Positions 8,718-18,511 of a stretch of DNA of 64,000 nt are shown piece after piece; position 1 is the first letter of the stretch; every line of letters begins with the position of its first letter. The DNA comes from Erythrobacter sp. (lineage in GTDB: Bacteria > Pseudomonadota > Alphaproteobacteria > Sphingomonadales > Sphingomonadaceae): NCBI GenBank assembly GCA_024642565.1, contig JAHEAV010000010.1, forward strand, positions 21,364 through 85,363, written 5' to 3'. A program made the position numbers and the translations under genes. Below the pieces are notes generated by a model. That model was not told the origin of the DNA. It was given only the letters and a program-made list of their open reading frames with translations, and ran no database searches.

Positions 8718-9259
8718 ACCAGCATTACCTTATCGCGCTTGGCTCCAATGTTCCGCATCAGGTGCATGGCCGCCCGGCCCGCGTGCTGGCGGCATCGCTG
8801 GCGGAACTGGCGGCGCTGGGGATCGAAGTGCTGGCCTGGTCGGGCGTAACCACTGCGCTGCCGCTCGGCCCTTCGCGCCGCCGCTATGCCAACGGTGCCG
8901 CCGTGATCGCGGCCGATCTCGGCCCGGAAGAACTGCTCGAAACGCTGAAGCAGGTCGAGCGCGGATTCGGCCGGCGCGGGCGCGGGCAACGCTGGACAGC
9001 CCGCGTGCTCGATCTCGATATTATCCTGTGGAGCGGCGGAAATTATGCCAGCCCCGAACTGGTCATTCCGCATCCCGCCTTCCGCAACCGGCGGTTTGTT
9101 CTGGGGCCGGCAAGGGCGATTGCCGGCAATTGGCGCGATCCTGTCACAGGTTTGACCATAAAACAGCTCCAAGCCCGCTTGACCCGCCCGCGCGCCGCCC
9201 CTAGGTGGACCGCCGGTGTTGGGGCCCTTAGCTCAGTCGGTAGAGCAACTGACTTTTAA
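8702..9259 (+). CDS. folK: FolK: hydroxymethyldihydropterin pyrophosphokinase, reading into tRNA-Lys
   Basis: This frame encodes HPPK, which transfers pyrophosphate from ATP to 6-hydroxymethyl-7,8-dihydropterin in folate synthesis. Evidence: YLIALGSN at the N-terminus, the GRRGRGQRWTARVLDLDIILW signature (Arg/Asp residues for ATP-Mg binding) and IPHPAFRNRRFVLGP. No ATG fits. A TTG at 8702 overlapping aguB is given here; a CTG at 8714 directly before NQHYLIALGSN is the other option, so the start is uncertain. The C-terminus is odd: the frame has no stop before the tRNA-Lys gene and ends at a TAA within the tRNA anticodon region (9257-9259), an in-frame overlap of about 38 bp. Confidence 0.85.
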   Translation: MRGHLNQHYLIALGSNVPHQVHGRPARVLAASLAELAALGIEVLAWSGVTTALPLGPSRRRYANGAAVIAADLGPEELLETLKQVERGFGRRGRGQRWTARVLDLDIILWSGGNYASPELVIPHPAFRNRRFVLGPARAIAGNWRDPVTGLTIKQLQARLTRPRAAPRWTAGVGALSSVGRATDF

Positions 9260-9297
9260 TCAGTAGGTCGCTGGTTCGAACCCAGCAGGGCTCACCA
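9222..9297 (+). tRNA. tRNA-Lys (UUU anticodon)
   Basis: A 76-nt cloverleaf including an encoded CCA end. The acceptor stem GGGCCCT pairs with AGGGCTC (one G-U). The D-arm contains AGCTCAGTCGGTAGAGC, the anticodon loop is CTTTTAA with anticodon TTT flanked by the AACTGA/TCAGT stem, and the T-arm is CTGG-TTCGAAC-CCAG. It marks the start of the catabolic island; tRNA genes are common integration points, but no integrase or repeated 3' end was found in the window. Confidence 0.96.
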
Positions 9298-9616
9298 CCT
9301 TTCAAAATATCGCGGACGATGGGCAGTCGGAAGGTCGCTCGCTGCGGAGCCTCGGCCGTATTGGCCGGGATCGGCGGGCGGCTTGAGCCGCTTTGCAGTT
9401 AGATCGCCCTACTTTCGATGCCGAGCCCAACAGACATCCGGAAGGAGCGGGCTGGTGGGCCTGTCCATGCAGACGGGCGGTCCATTGGACTTGACCTGAT
9501 CCTTGTATCTCGTATGTGTGACATACAAAAAGTTTCAGCTTGATTGGGCGGACTATGGCAGGATGATTTGGCATTCTGTACCGACAGCCGATCAAGGGCG
9601 TTGGGAGAAGATGCTT
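9298..9616. other. 319-bp gap between tRNA-Lys and the quinohaemoprotein gene
   Basis: No convincing gene is seen. The only clear features are a possible -35 TTGACC at 9491-9496, a -10-like TATGTG at 9513-9518 and the operator at 9512-9526. The stretch 9300-9490 has no recognised content and could be a remnant left at the tRNA junction. Confidence 0.5.
9512..9526. promoter_or_regulatory. Island operator copy 1 (GTATGT-GTG-ACATAC)
   Basis: A perfect palindrome with 6-bp arms and a 3-bp spacer, flanked by AA on the right. It lies 90 bp upstream of the quinohaemoprotein dehydrogenase start and overlaps a plausible -10 element that follows TTGACC by 16 bp. It matches the consensus of nine other sites in this island. 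Confidence 0.75.
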
Positions 9617-11728
9617 ATGCGGCGCAGATCGCAATTAATCATGCTGTTGGCTTCGCTTGTTGCCGGTTGCTCGCAGGCACCGGTTTTTGACAAGAATGCA
9701 CCGGGCGCGGTTGACGAAGCGCGGCTGCTGGCCGCCGATTCCGATGCTGACAACTGGTTGGCGTTCGGCCGTACGCCGGATGAACAGCGCTTCAGCCCGC
9801 TGGACCAGATCAATCCCCAGTCGGTCAAGGATCTTGGCATGGCATGGTCGGCCGATATGGACACGGCGCGCGGTCAGGAAGCCACGCCGCTGGTAGTCGA
9901 CGGGGTTCTCTATGTCTCGACCGCATGGTCGATGGTCAAAGCCTATGATGCGGCAACCGGAAAACCGATCTGGTCCTATGATCCCGAGGTGCCACGCGAT
10001 ACCTTGTCCCGCGTGTGCTGCGATGCGGTCAATCGCGGTGTGGCGATTTATCACAACAAGGTTTTCGTCGGCGCGCTGGATGGGCGGCTGATCGCGCTGG
10101 ATGCGGCAACCGGCAAACCGGTATGGTCGAAAGTGGTGGTTCCGGATCAGAAGAACTATTCGATTACCGGCGCACCGCGGGTCGTGAAGGGGCGCATCAT
10201 CCTTGGCAGCGGCGGTTCGGAGTATAAGGCGCGCGGTTCGATTGCGGCCTTCGATCCCGAAACAGGCGAGGAGGTTTGGCGCTTCCACACGGTTCCGGGC
10301 AATCCGGCTGACGGGTTCGAAAATGCGGCAATGGAAAAGGCCGCCAAGACCTGGACCGGCAAGTGGTGGGAACTGGGCGGCGGTGGATCGGTGTGGGATT
10401 CGATCAGTTACGACCCGGACTTCAATCTGATCTATTTCGGCACCGCCAATGCAGAGCCGTGGAACCCGGCGCCCATGGGCCGCACTGGTGACAATCTATA
10501 CACCAGTTCGATTGTGGCGGTGAATGCCGATACCGGGGAATATGTCTGGCATTTTCAGGAAACGCCGGAAGATCGCTGGGATTTCGATTCCAACCAGTCG
10601 ATCATCCTGGCGAATCTGGAGTTCGGCGGAAAGCCGCGGCGGGTCATCATGCATGCCCCCAAGAACGGCTTTTTCTATGTACTCGATGCCAGGACCGGTG
10701 AATTCCTGTCGGGCAAGGCGTTCACCTATGTCAACTGGGCGAGCGGCCTTGATCCCAAGACCGGATATCCCGCCATCAATCCCGAAGCCCGTTATGAAAA
10801 GACCGGCAAGCCATTCCTTGCGGTTCCCGGGGCAGGGGGCGCGCACAGTTGGCAGTCGATGTCCTTCAGCCCGAAGACGGGATTGGTCTATATTCCGGTG
10901 CAGGAAGTGGGTTTCCCCTACGCTGCCGAGAAAGACTGGAAGCCCAGCTCCATTGGTTTCCAGACCGGCATAGACAGCGCCACAACCGCCATGCCGGCCG
11001 ATGCCAAAGTGCAGGCCGAAGTGAAAAAGGTAACTACCGGTACGTTGCTGGCGTGGGATCCGGTGGCGCAAAAGGCGGTCTGGTCGGTGAAATATCCCGG
11101 ACCCTGGAACGGCGGAACTCTGGCCACGGCGGGTAATCTGGTTTTCCAGGGCACGGCGGGCGGACAATTTGTTGCCTACAGCGCCGACAAGGGTAAAAAA
11201 CTGTGGTCCTTCCCCACCCAGAGCGGCGTGATCGCGTCCCCCATCACCTATCGGATCAAAGGGGAACAATATGTTGCCATTCTGGTCGGCTGGGGCGGCA
11301 TCTGGGATGTGGCGACTGGCGTTCTTGCCGGCAATTCGGGCAGCACCCGCAATATCAGCCGCCTGATGGTGTTCAAGCTGGGGGCCAAGGGATCGCTGCC
11401 GCCACCGCCACCTCTGGCGCAAATGCCCCTCGACCCTCCGCCGGTCACGGGTACTCCCGAGCAGATTGCCGAGGGTGCGCGCAATTACGGGCGCTACTGT
11501 TCGGCGTGCCACGGCGATGCGGCGGTGGCAGGGGGGCTGAATCCGGACCTGCGCCACAGCGGCACCTTGAACGATGCAGCGGTGTTCAAATCGATCGTGA
11601 TTGATGGCATATTGCAGCATCAGGGAATGGTTTCGTTCCGATCCGCCCTGAAGCCGAAAGATGCCGATGGGATCCGTCATTATGTGATCAGCCGCGCGAA
11701 TGAGGACAAGAAACTCCACGCGAAATAG
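9617..11728 (+). CDS. PQQ-dependent quinohaemoprotein alcohol dehydrogenase (type II, with C-terminal cytochrome c domain)
   Basis: About 703 residues: a lipoprotein-like signal (LLASLVAGC lipobox, Cys about 18), an eight-bladed PQQ propeller and a C-terminal cytochrome c domain with CSACH (Cys628, Cys631, His632). The adjacent-cysteine disulfide typical of PQQ alcohol dehydrogenases is Cys134-Cys135 in RVCCD, and ETPEDRWDFDSN supplies the catalytic Asp region. It oxidises primary or secondary alcohols in the periplasm and passes electrons to the respiratory chain. Context suggests aromatic alcohols such as vanillyl-type or phenylpropanoid alcohols, but that is inference. ATG 9617 lies 9 nt after GGAG; ATG 9611 is also possible. 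It is the first gene after the tRNA and has its own operator. A predicted outer-membrane or periplasmic lipid anchor would be unusual for the class. Confidence 0.88.
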   Translation: MRRRSQLIMLLASLVAGCSQAPVFDKNAPGAVDEARLLAADSDADNWLAFGRTPDEQRFSPLDQINPQSVKDLGMAWSADMDTARGQEATPLVVDGVLYVSTAWSMVKAYDAATGKPIWSYDPEVPRDTLSRVCCDAVNRGVAIYHNKVFVGALDGRLIALDAATGKPVWSKVVVPDQKNYSITGAPRVVKGRIILGSGGSEYKARGSIAAFDPETGEEVWRFHTVPGNPADGFENAAMEKAAKTWTGKWWELGGGGSVWDSISYDPDFNLIYFGTANAEPWNPAPMGRTGDNLYTSSIVAVNADTGEYVWHFQETPEDRWDFDSNQSIILANLEFGGKPRRVIMHAPKNGFFYVLDARTGEFLSGKAFTYVNWASGLDPKTGYPAINPEARYEKTGKPFLAVPGAGGAHSWQSMSFSPKTGLVYIPVQEVGFPYAAEKDWKPSSIGFQTGIDSATTAMPADAKVQAEVKKVTTGTLLAWDPVAQKAVWSVKYPGPWNGGTLATAGNLVFQGTAGGQFVAYSADKGKKLWSFPTQSGVIASPITYRIKGEQYVAILVGWGGIWDVATGVLAGNSGSTRNISRLMVFKLGAKGSLPPPPPLAQMPLDPPPVTGTPEQIAEGARNYGRYCSACHGDAAVAGGLNPDLRHSGTLNDAAVFKSIVIDGILQHQGMVSFRSALKPKDADGIRHYVISRANEDKKLHAK

Positions 11729-11798
11729 GTTGATCTGGCCCCTGAGCGCTGGCCGTTTGGGCCGGGAAATTCTTGCCAGAGGCCGTCGAATATGGTTT

Positions 11799-11813
11799 GT
11801 ATGTAACACACAC
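11799..11813. promoter_or_regulatory. Island operator copy 2 (GTATGT-AAC-ACACAC)
   Basis: Left arm perfect, right arm 5 of 6 to the consensus GTATGT-N3-RCATAC. It lies 56 bp upstream of the aldehyde dehydrogenase start and would control the four-gene group from 11870 to 16129. Confidence 0.65.
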
Positions 11814-11869
11814 TAATAATGCCGCCTGAGTCGCATTTCGGGCGAGCCTGTAATCGAGAGGATTTTCCG

Positions 11870-13381
11870 ATGAACGACCTGTCACCGACCCATTTTCAGC
11901 AGCGTGAATATTCGGCGGCAGCGAAGGCCTTTCTGGCGCGTACGCCGCAGCTTTTCATCAATAACGAATGGGTCAATTCGTCGGCGGACGCGACGATTCC
12001 GGTAGAAGATCCATCCTCCGGCAAGGAAATCGGCCGCGTGGTCGATGCGTCGGACAAGGATGTTGATCGGGCGGTTTCTGCGGCCCGGGTCGCGTTCGAT
12101 GATGGCCGGTGGAGCGGTCTGCCCCCGATCCAGCGCGATCGCACGATGAACAGGCTGGCGGACTTGCTCGAAGCCAATGCCGATCTGTTTGCCGAACTGG
12201 AAGCAATCGACAATGGCAAACCCAAGGGCATGGCCGCTGCGGTTGATGTGCCGGCAGCCGCCAGCCAGATCCGCTTCATGGCCGGCTGGGCGTCCAAGGT
12301 GAATGGCGAAGTCATCCAGCCATACACCATGCCGACCGGCGCCGTGTTCGGTTATACCTCACGCGAACCGGTGGGCGTCTGTGCCCAGATCGTGCCGTGG
12401 AACTTCCCGTTGCTGATGGCGTGCCTCAAGATTGCGCCAGCGCTGGCGGCGGGCTGCACGATTGTGCTGAAACCGGCGGAGCAGACCTCGCTTACGACAC
12501 TGCTCCTTGCCGATATGGTGGCGCAGGCCGGTTTTCCGGCCGGAGTGGTCAACATTATTACAGGCAATGGCCACACAGCGGGTGACCGTATGGTCAAGCA
12601 TCCCGACGTGGATAAGGTTGCCTTCACCGGTTCGACCGAGATTGGCAAACTGATCAACCGTAATGCCACGGACACGCTCAAGCATGTCACGCTGGAACTG
12701 GGCGGCAAGTCGCCGGTGGTCATCATGCCCGATGTTGATGTTGCCGAAGTGGCACCCGGTGCAGCCGGGGCAATTTTCTTCAATTCAGGTCAGGTCTGCG
12801 TTGCCGGGTCGCGTCTGTTCGCGCACAGTTCGATCTTTGACAAAGTGATTGAAGGTGTGGCGGCAACCGGCCCGTTCTGGGGCCCGAGGCCGTCGCTCGA
12901 TCCCGAAGGCCATATGGGACCGCTGGTGTCGAAGGAACAATTCGACAAGGTCATGGGCTATATCGAAGCGGGCAAACGCGATGGCGCAAGTGTGGCCATG
13001 GGCGGCGATGCGCCAGCCACCGATGGCTATTATGTGAACCCGACCATCCTGGTCGACGTGAACCCGCAAATGAGCGTGGTGCGTGAAGAAATCTTCGGGC
13101 CGGTCGTCGTGGCACAGCGGTTTGATGATCTTGACGAAGTGGCCAAGGCGGCCAACGATACATGCTATGGTCTGGGCGCTGGCGTGTGGACCCGCGATGT
13201 GGCGACCATGCACAAACTCGCTTCGAAGATCAAAGCCGGCACGGTCTGGGGCAATTGCCACGGCGTGATTGATACCGCACTGCCATTTGGCGGTTATAAG
13301 GAATCAGGTGTTGGCCGGGAACAGGGACGCAATGGCATCGAAGCCTATCTGGAAACCAAGACCGTCATTATCCAGATGTAA
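11870..13381 (+). CDS. NAD(P)-dependent aldehyde dehydrogenase
   Basis: A 503-residue aldehyde dehydrogenase superfamily enzyme. Catalytic residues are Glu276 in LELGGKSP and Cys310 in NSGQVCVAGSR; the cofactor motif FTGSTEIG is present, as is IVPWNFPLLM. The subgroup is that of broad betaine/phenylacetaldehyde-like dehydrogenases. In this island the likely job is oxidation of aromatic aldehydes (vanillin, 4-hydroxybenzaldehyde) produced by the hydratase/lyase at 25.6 kb or by the decarboxylase at 20.6 kb. That assignment comes from context, and it is not clearly a LigV orthologue. The ATG at 11870 is chosen because the upstream in-frame extension would run into the operator region. It leads a group of four same-strand genes. 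Confidence 0.88.
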   Translation: MNDLSPTHFQQREYSAAAKAFLARTPQLFINNEWVNSSADATIPVEDPSSGKEIGRVVDASDKDVDRAVSAARVAFDDGRWSGLPPIQRDRTMNRLADLLEANADLFAELEAIDNGKPKGMAAAVDVPAAASQIRFMAGWASKVNGEVIQPYTMPTGAVFGYTSREPVGVCAQIVPWNFPLLMACLKIAPALAAGCTIVLKPAEQTSLTTLLLADMVAQAGFPAGVVNIITGNGHTAGDRMVKHPDVDKVAFTGSTEIGKLINRNATDTLKHVTLELGGKSPVVIMPDVDVAEVAPGAAGAIFFNSGQVCVAGSRLFAHSSIFDKVIEGVAATGPFWGPRPSLDPEGHMGPLVSKEQFDKVMGYIEAGKRDGASVAMGGDAPATDGYYVNPTILVDVNPQMSVVREEIFGPVVVAQRFDDLDEVAKAANDTCYGLGAGVWTRDVATMHKLASKIKAGTVWGNCHGVIDTALPFGGYKESGVGREQGRNGIEAYLETKTVIIQM

Positions 13382-13456
13382 TGCGATTTGGCGGGATCCG
13401 GAACTGCGATGGAGGGGGCCGGAACCCTGCCAGACGAATGTTGACGGGACCCGATT

Positions 13457-14329
13457 ATGCCAATTGACCTGACGAAGATCCGCGCAATCGACGTGCATGT
13501 ACACGCAGAAGTATCATGCCATGATCCGGAAGATCCGGTCATGGGCAAATATTTTGACGCGGCCAGCGCCTATTTCAAGGCCCCGCGAGAGCGCCCGAAA
13601 ATCCCGGAAATCATCGATCTTTATCGTGAACAGCAGATCGCCTTCTGCCTGTTCACCGTCGATTGCGAAAGTGCGATCGGGGCCAAGCGGGTGAGCAATT
13701 ACGAGATAGCCGAATTTGCCGCGAAAAACGATGACATCTGCATGGCATTTGCGTCCATCGACCCGCACAAGGGTAAATTCGGTGCGCGTGAAGCGCGGGA
13801 CCTGATCGAGAATTACGGGGTCAAGGGCTTCAAGTTTCACGGCATCATGCAGGATGCGCATCCCGCAGACCGGATGGCCTATCCGATTTATGAAGTGATT
13901 GCCGAATATGGTCTGCCCGCCATTTTCCACACTGGCCATTCCGGAATGGGTACGGGAATGCGCGGCGGCGGCGGCGTGCGCCTGAAGTGGGGGCAACCGA
14001 TCCTGATCGATGATGTGGCCGTCGATTTTCCCGACATGAAGATCATTCTTGCCCACCCGTCCTGGCCATGGGTGGATGAAAGCCTGTCGATGGCCCTGCA
14101 CAAGGACAATGTGTTTATCGATTTATCAGGTTGGAGCCCCAAATATTTCCAGCCGCAAATCATTCAATACGCCAATGGCCAGTTGAAAAAGAAGATGCTG
14201 TTCGGATCGGACTTTCCGTTGATCCATCCGGACAAATGGATCGAAGCGGCCAAGCAGGTCGGTTTCAAGGACGAAGTCATGCCCGGCATCATGAAAGATA
14301 ATGCCGCCCGGCTTCTGGGGCTAAGCTGA
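13457..14329 (+). CDS. Amidohydrolase family protein (PhdC / 4-hydroxyphenyl-beta-ketoacyl-CoA hydrolase-like)
   Basis: A 290-residue metal-dependent hydrolase of the amidohydrolase_2 (TIM-barrel) family, which also holds LigI, LigJ and ACMSD. Metal-site motifs are IDVHVHAE (His14, His16), HTGHSGMG, LAHPSWPW and FGSDFP (Asp ligand). It resembles proteins annotated as 4-hydroxyphenyl-beta-ketoacyl-CoA hydrolases, for which PhdC of Rhodococcus hydroxycinnamate catabolism is the known example; they cleave a beta-ketoacyl-CoA side chain to the benzoate and acetyl-CoA. The gap to the aldehyde dehydrogenase is 75 bp. A decarboxylase of the gamma-resorcylate type is the main alternative. Confidence 0.75.
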   Translation: MPIDLTKIRAIDVHVHAEVSCHDPEDPVMGKYFDAASAYFKAPRERPKIPEIIDLYREQQIAFCLFTVDCESAIGAKRVSNYEIAEFAAKNDDICMAFASIDPHKGKFGAREARDLIENYGVKGFKFHGIMQDAHPADRMAYPIYEVIAEYGLPAIFHTGHSGMGTGMRGGGGVRLKWGQPILIDDVAVDFPDMKIILAHPSWPWVDESLSMALHKDNVFIDLSGWSPKYFQPQIIQYANGQLKKKMLFGSDFPLIHPDKWIEAAKQVGFKDEVMPGIMKDNAARLLGLS

Positions 14330-14365
14330 CCACTAACCACCTGTTTGCCTGAAATGAGGATTATT

Positions 14366-15385
14366 ATGCGTTCCTGGACATTGCCTGCCGGCTGTCAGTC
14401 GATTGACCAGCTTGAATTGAACGAAGGGCCGGCACCGGTTGCCGGGCCCGGTGAAATCCTGATCCGGGTCAAGGCCTGTTCGCTCAACTACCGCGACCAG
14501 TTGATCCCCAAGGGACTCTATTTCGGCGGCGCGATCACCGCTGCCGGCACGCCGCTGTCCGACGGTGTGGGGACGGTTGAGGCGGTGGGTGCCGGGGTAA
14601 CCGAGTTTGCCCCGGGCGACCGGGTGGCTGGCACATTCTTCCAGGAATGGCGGGATGGGCCGCCCACGCCTTTCATGGGTGATGCGTTGGGTGCGCCGCC
14701 AGCCAAGGGGATGCTGGCGGAATATGTGGCGCTGCCTGCACACGGCGCGGTCAAGATCGCGGAAAGCCTGACTTTTGCCGAGGCCGCGACGCTGCCTTGC
14801 GCCGGGGTCACGGCCTGGAACGCACTGACGTGCGGTATCCGTCCGATCAAGGCCGGGGACAGTGTGTTGCTGATCGGCAGTGGCGGCGTGTCGTTACTGG
14901 CGTTGAAGCTGGCCAAGGCAGCTGGCGCGCGGGTGATTGCGACATCTTCGAGCGATGAAAAACTGGCCCGGCTCAAAGCCATGGGCGCGGATGAATTGAT
15001 CAATTATCGCCAAGTGCCGGAATGGGGTGCCAAGGCCGCCGAACTCGCGGGCGGCGGTGTTGATCACGTGGTCGAAGTTGGCGGTCCCGGCACGCTCGGC
15101 CAATCGCTGCAGGCGGTCGGATTCGGTGGGGAAGTGGCGCTGATCGGCGTGCTTTCGATGCAAGGAGACAGCAGCCCGATGCCGCTCATGGTCAAGGGGG
15201 CTTCGCTGCGCGGGATTTTCGTGGGATCGGCGCAAATGGCAAAAGACCTCCACGCCTTCATCGATCACCATGGAATCAAGCCCCATGTCGACCGTGCCTT
15301 CGACTTTGCCGATGCCAAGGCGGCTTATGAATATCAGTCATCGCCGGATCTGTTTGGCAAAGTCGTCATCACGCTGGACAGTTGA
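14366..15385 (+). CDS. Medium-chain (MDR) NAD(P)-dependent alcohol dehydrogenase/quinone reductase
   Basis: A 339-residue MDR-superfamily oxidoreductase with an N-terminal GroES-like domain and a Rossmann domain carrying VLLIGSGGVSLLALKLAK. There is no structural-zinc four-cysteine lobe, and the SLNYRDQLIPKG segment is that of zinc-independent quinone reductase/enoyl reductase-like members. Start ATG 14366 follows GAGGA by 5 nt, better than the upstream TTG/ATG options. It sits 36 bp after the amidohydrolase and 6 bp before the next hydrolase, so it is part of one operon; the substrate is unknown, probably an aromatic side-chain carbonyl or enone. Confidence 0.85.
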   Translation: MRSWTLPAGCQSIDQLELNEGPAPVAGPGEILIRVKACSLNYRDQLIPKGLYFGGAITAAGTPLSDGVGTVEAVGAGVTEFAPGDRVAGTFFQEWRDGPPTPFMGDALGAPPAKGMLAEYVALPAHGAVKIAESLTFAEAATLPCAGVTAWNALTCGIRPIKAGDSVLLIGSGGVSLLALKLAKAAGARVIATSSSDEKLARLKAMGADELINYRQVPEWGAKAAELAGGGVDHVVEVGGPGTLGQSLQAVGFGGEVALIGVLSMQGDSSPMPLMVKGASLRGIFVGSAQMAKDLHAFIDHHGIKPHVDRAFDFADAKAAYEYQSSPDLFGKVVITLDS

Positions 15386-15391
15386 TCGGCT

Positions 15392-16129
15392 GTGGCAAGT
15401 TTCATTCTGATTCACGGCTCGTGGCACGGCGGATGGTGTTTTGATAAGGTCCGCGAGATTCTGGAAGCTGCGGGGCATGAAGTCATCGCGCCAGACTTGC
15501 CGGGTATGGACGGTAGCGAAGCCGAATTGCGCGCGGCCACTCTGGACCTATGGGCGGATTTCGCGGCCGGACTGTGCCGGGGCGCCGCGCAAAAGCCGGT
15601 GATCCTTGCCGGGCATAGCCGCGGCGGGCTCGTTGTGAGTCAGGCAGCCGAGCGGGCGGCGCAGGACATTGATGCACTTGTCTATATCTGCGCGATGATG
15701 CTGCCAAACGGCATGTCACGGGCCGAATTCAAGGTGTTGGAAGGCCCCAATCCGGCCTTTGATGCGATCATTTCGCCGGTGGCGGGCGGGGCTGGCACAA
15801 TCGTGGACACCGCGGCAGCTCCGCAGGTCTTTGCCCAGCTGTCACCGCCTGATCTGGTGGCCGCAGCGATGGACCGTCTGGCAATCGAACCGCACGGGCC
15901 GCGCGCCACCCCGCTGCAGCTGAGCGAAGCCAATTTCGGCAGTCTGCCGCGCAGCTACATCGAATGCACCCATGACCGGACAATCCCGATTGCCAGCCAG
16001 CGCAAAATGCAACATTTGGTGCCCGGCGCGCAGATTGCCACACTGGAATCCGATCATTCGCCGTTCTTGTGCAAGCCGGCAGAACTCGCGGATCTGCTGA
16101 TCGCGGCGGCGGACGCGGTCAGTCCTTGA
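15392..16129 (+). CDS. Alpha/beta hydrolase
   Basis: A 245-residue alpha/beta-hydrolase fold protein without signal peptide. The nucleophile elbow is AGHSRGGL (Ser), the oxyanion region is [10 protein letters not shown], the Asp region CTHDRTIP and the catalytic His is in ESDHSPFL. It belongs to the esterase/hydroxynitrile-lyase-like group with the HGSWHGGW start. Start is GTG 15392. It is last in the aldehyde dehydrogenase operon, and its 3' end overlaps convergent purU by 11 bp. Its role may be ester or C-C hydrolysis of an aromatic intermediate; not determinable here. Confidence 0.82.
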   Translation: MASFILIHGSWHGGWCFDKVREILEAAGHEVIAPDLPGMDGSEAELRAATLDLWADFAAGLCRGAAQKPVILAGHSRGGLVVSQAAERAAQDIDALVYICAMMLPNGMSRAEFKVLEGPNPAFDAIISPVAGGAGTIVDTAAAPQVFAQLSPPDLVAAAMDRLAIEPHGPRATPLQLSEANFGSLPRSYIECTHDRTIPIASQRKMQHLVPGAQIATLESDHSPFLCKPAELADLLIAAADAVSP

Positions 16130-16979
16130 ACACTACGGTCTTGTGGCCGTTGACAAAAACCCGATCATCCAGATGCGCCCGCACGGCGGTGGCCAGAACC
16201 CGGCGCTCGATATCCCGGCCCTTGCGAACCAGATCTTCGGCGGCATCGGCGTGGCTGATCGCTTCGACATCCTGATGGATGATGGGGCCTTCATCGAGAT
16301 CGGCGGTGACATAATGGGCCGTTGCCCCGATCATCTTCACCCCGCGATTGAACGCCTGATGATACGGCTTTGCGCCCTTGAAGCCTGGCAGGAAACTGTG
16401 GTGGATATTGATGCAGCGGCCTGACAGGAAGCTGGCCAGATCATCTGACAGGATTTGCATATAACGCGCCAGAACCACCAGTTCGGCACCCGTGCTGGTC
16501 ACGAGTTCCTTGATCTGCGCTTCCTGCTGCGGTTTGGTGTCCTTGGTAATCGGGAGATGATGGAAGGGAATATCGCCGACCAGCGAGATATTGAGCGCAT
16601 CGGCCGGATGGTTGCCGATTATCCCGACCACCTCCATGTTGAGCTCCCCAATCCGGTTGCGGTACAGCAGATCGCCCAGGCAATGGTCGAATTTGGATAC
16701 CATCATCAGCACTTTTCGCCGTGCTGCCGCGCTGCGCATTGACCATTGCATGGCAAAGGCATCGCCCAGCGGGGCAAATTTTTCCTGCAGTTCCGGGAGC
16801 AGTTCGGGCGATTCCATTTCAAACGCCACACGCATGAAAAATTGCCGTGATTCGGTATCGTTGAACTGCTGCGAATCCAGAATATTGCCGCCATTGTCGG
16901 CCAGAAGGCGGGCAACATTGGCCACCAATCCGGGCTGATCCGGACAGGAGATCGTGAGAATCTGCCGATTGTCTGACAT
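16119..16979 (-). CDS. purU: Formyltetrahydrofolate deformylase
   Basis: A 286-residue PurU that hydrolyses 10-formyl-THF to formate and THF. An N-terminal ACT domain (about 1-80, beginning [19 protein letters not shown]) precedes the formyltransferase-fold catalytic domain with [30 protein letters not shown] and the catalytic Asn/His/Asp. ATG 16979 follows GGGAGG by 7 nt. It diverges from ligM across an intergenic region holding an operator and a perfect TATAAT. In this island it would release the demethylated C1 unit as formate for the formate dehydrogenase at 26.6-32.9 kb while regenerating THF for LigM. Confidence 0.93.
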   Translation of the reverse strand: MSDNRQILTISCPDQPGLVANVARLLADNGGNILDSQQFNDTESRQFFMRVAFEMESPELLPELQEKFAPLGDAFAMQWSMRSAAARRKVLMMVSKFDHCLGDLLYRNRIGELNMEVVGIIGNHPADALNISLVGDIPFHHLPITKDTKPQQEAQIKELVTSTGAELVVLARYMQILSDDLASFLSGRCINIHHSFLPGFKGAKPYHQAFNRGVKMIGATAHYVTADLDEGPIIHQDVEAISHADAAEDLVRKGRDIERRVLATAVRAHLDDRVFVNGHKTVVFKD

Positions 16980-17000
16980 TTGCGAGCCTCCCAACTCGAA

Positions 17001-17021
17001 TATAATGTTTGTGTTACATAC
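17001..17021 (+). promoter_or_regulatory. ligM promoter -10 TATAAT with island operator copy 3 (GTTTGT-GTT-ACATAC)
   Basis: A consensus -10 hexamer TATAAT at 17001-17006 directly abuts the operator at 17007-17021, so a bound repressor would cover the transcription start. The site is 51 bp before ligM and 27 bp before divergent purU. One mismatch to the consensus is in the left arm. Confidence 0.75.
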
Positions 17022-17048
17022 AAAAAATGGTATGCGCTAGGTCAATAA

Positions 17049-18476
<1,428 letters not shown>

Positions 18477-18511
18477 GCATCACCGCACCACGACGCTTGG
18501 GAGAAACGATC

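Noticed and set aside
9298..9490. Possible transposase or integrase remnant after tRNA-Lys
   Set aside because: No conserved catalytic motif, inverted repeat or target duplication could be found in the three frames of either strand.
10496..11809. 437-residue minus-strand frame opposite the quinohaemoprotein gene
   Set aside because: Antisense shadow of a well-supported PQQ dehydrogenase; no motifs or ribosome-binding site.
17027..17036. GGTATGCGCT near ligM as an extra operator copy
   Set aside because: Only one half-site resembles the consensus; no second arm at the fixed 3-bp spacing.
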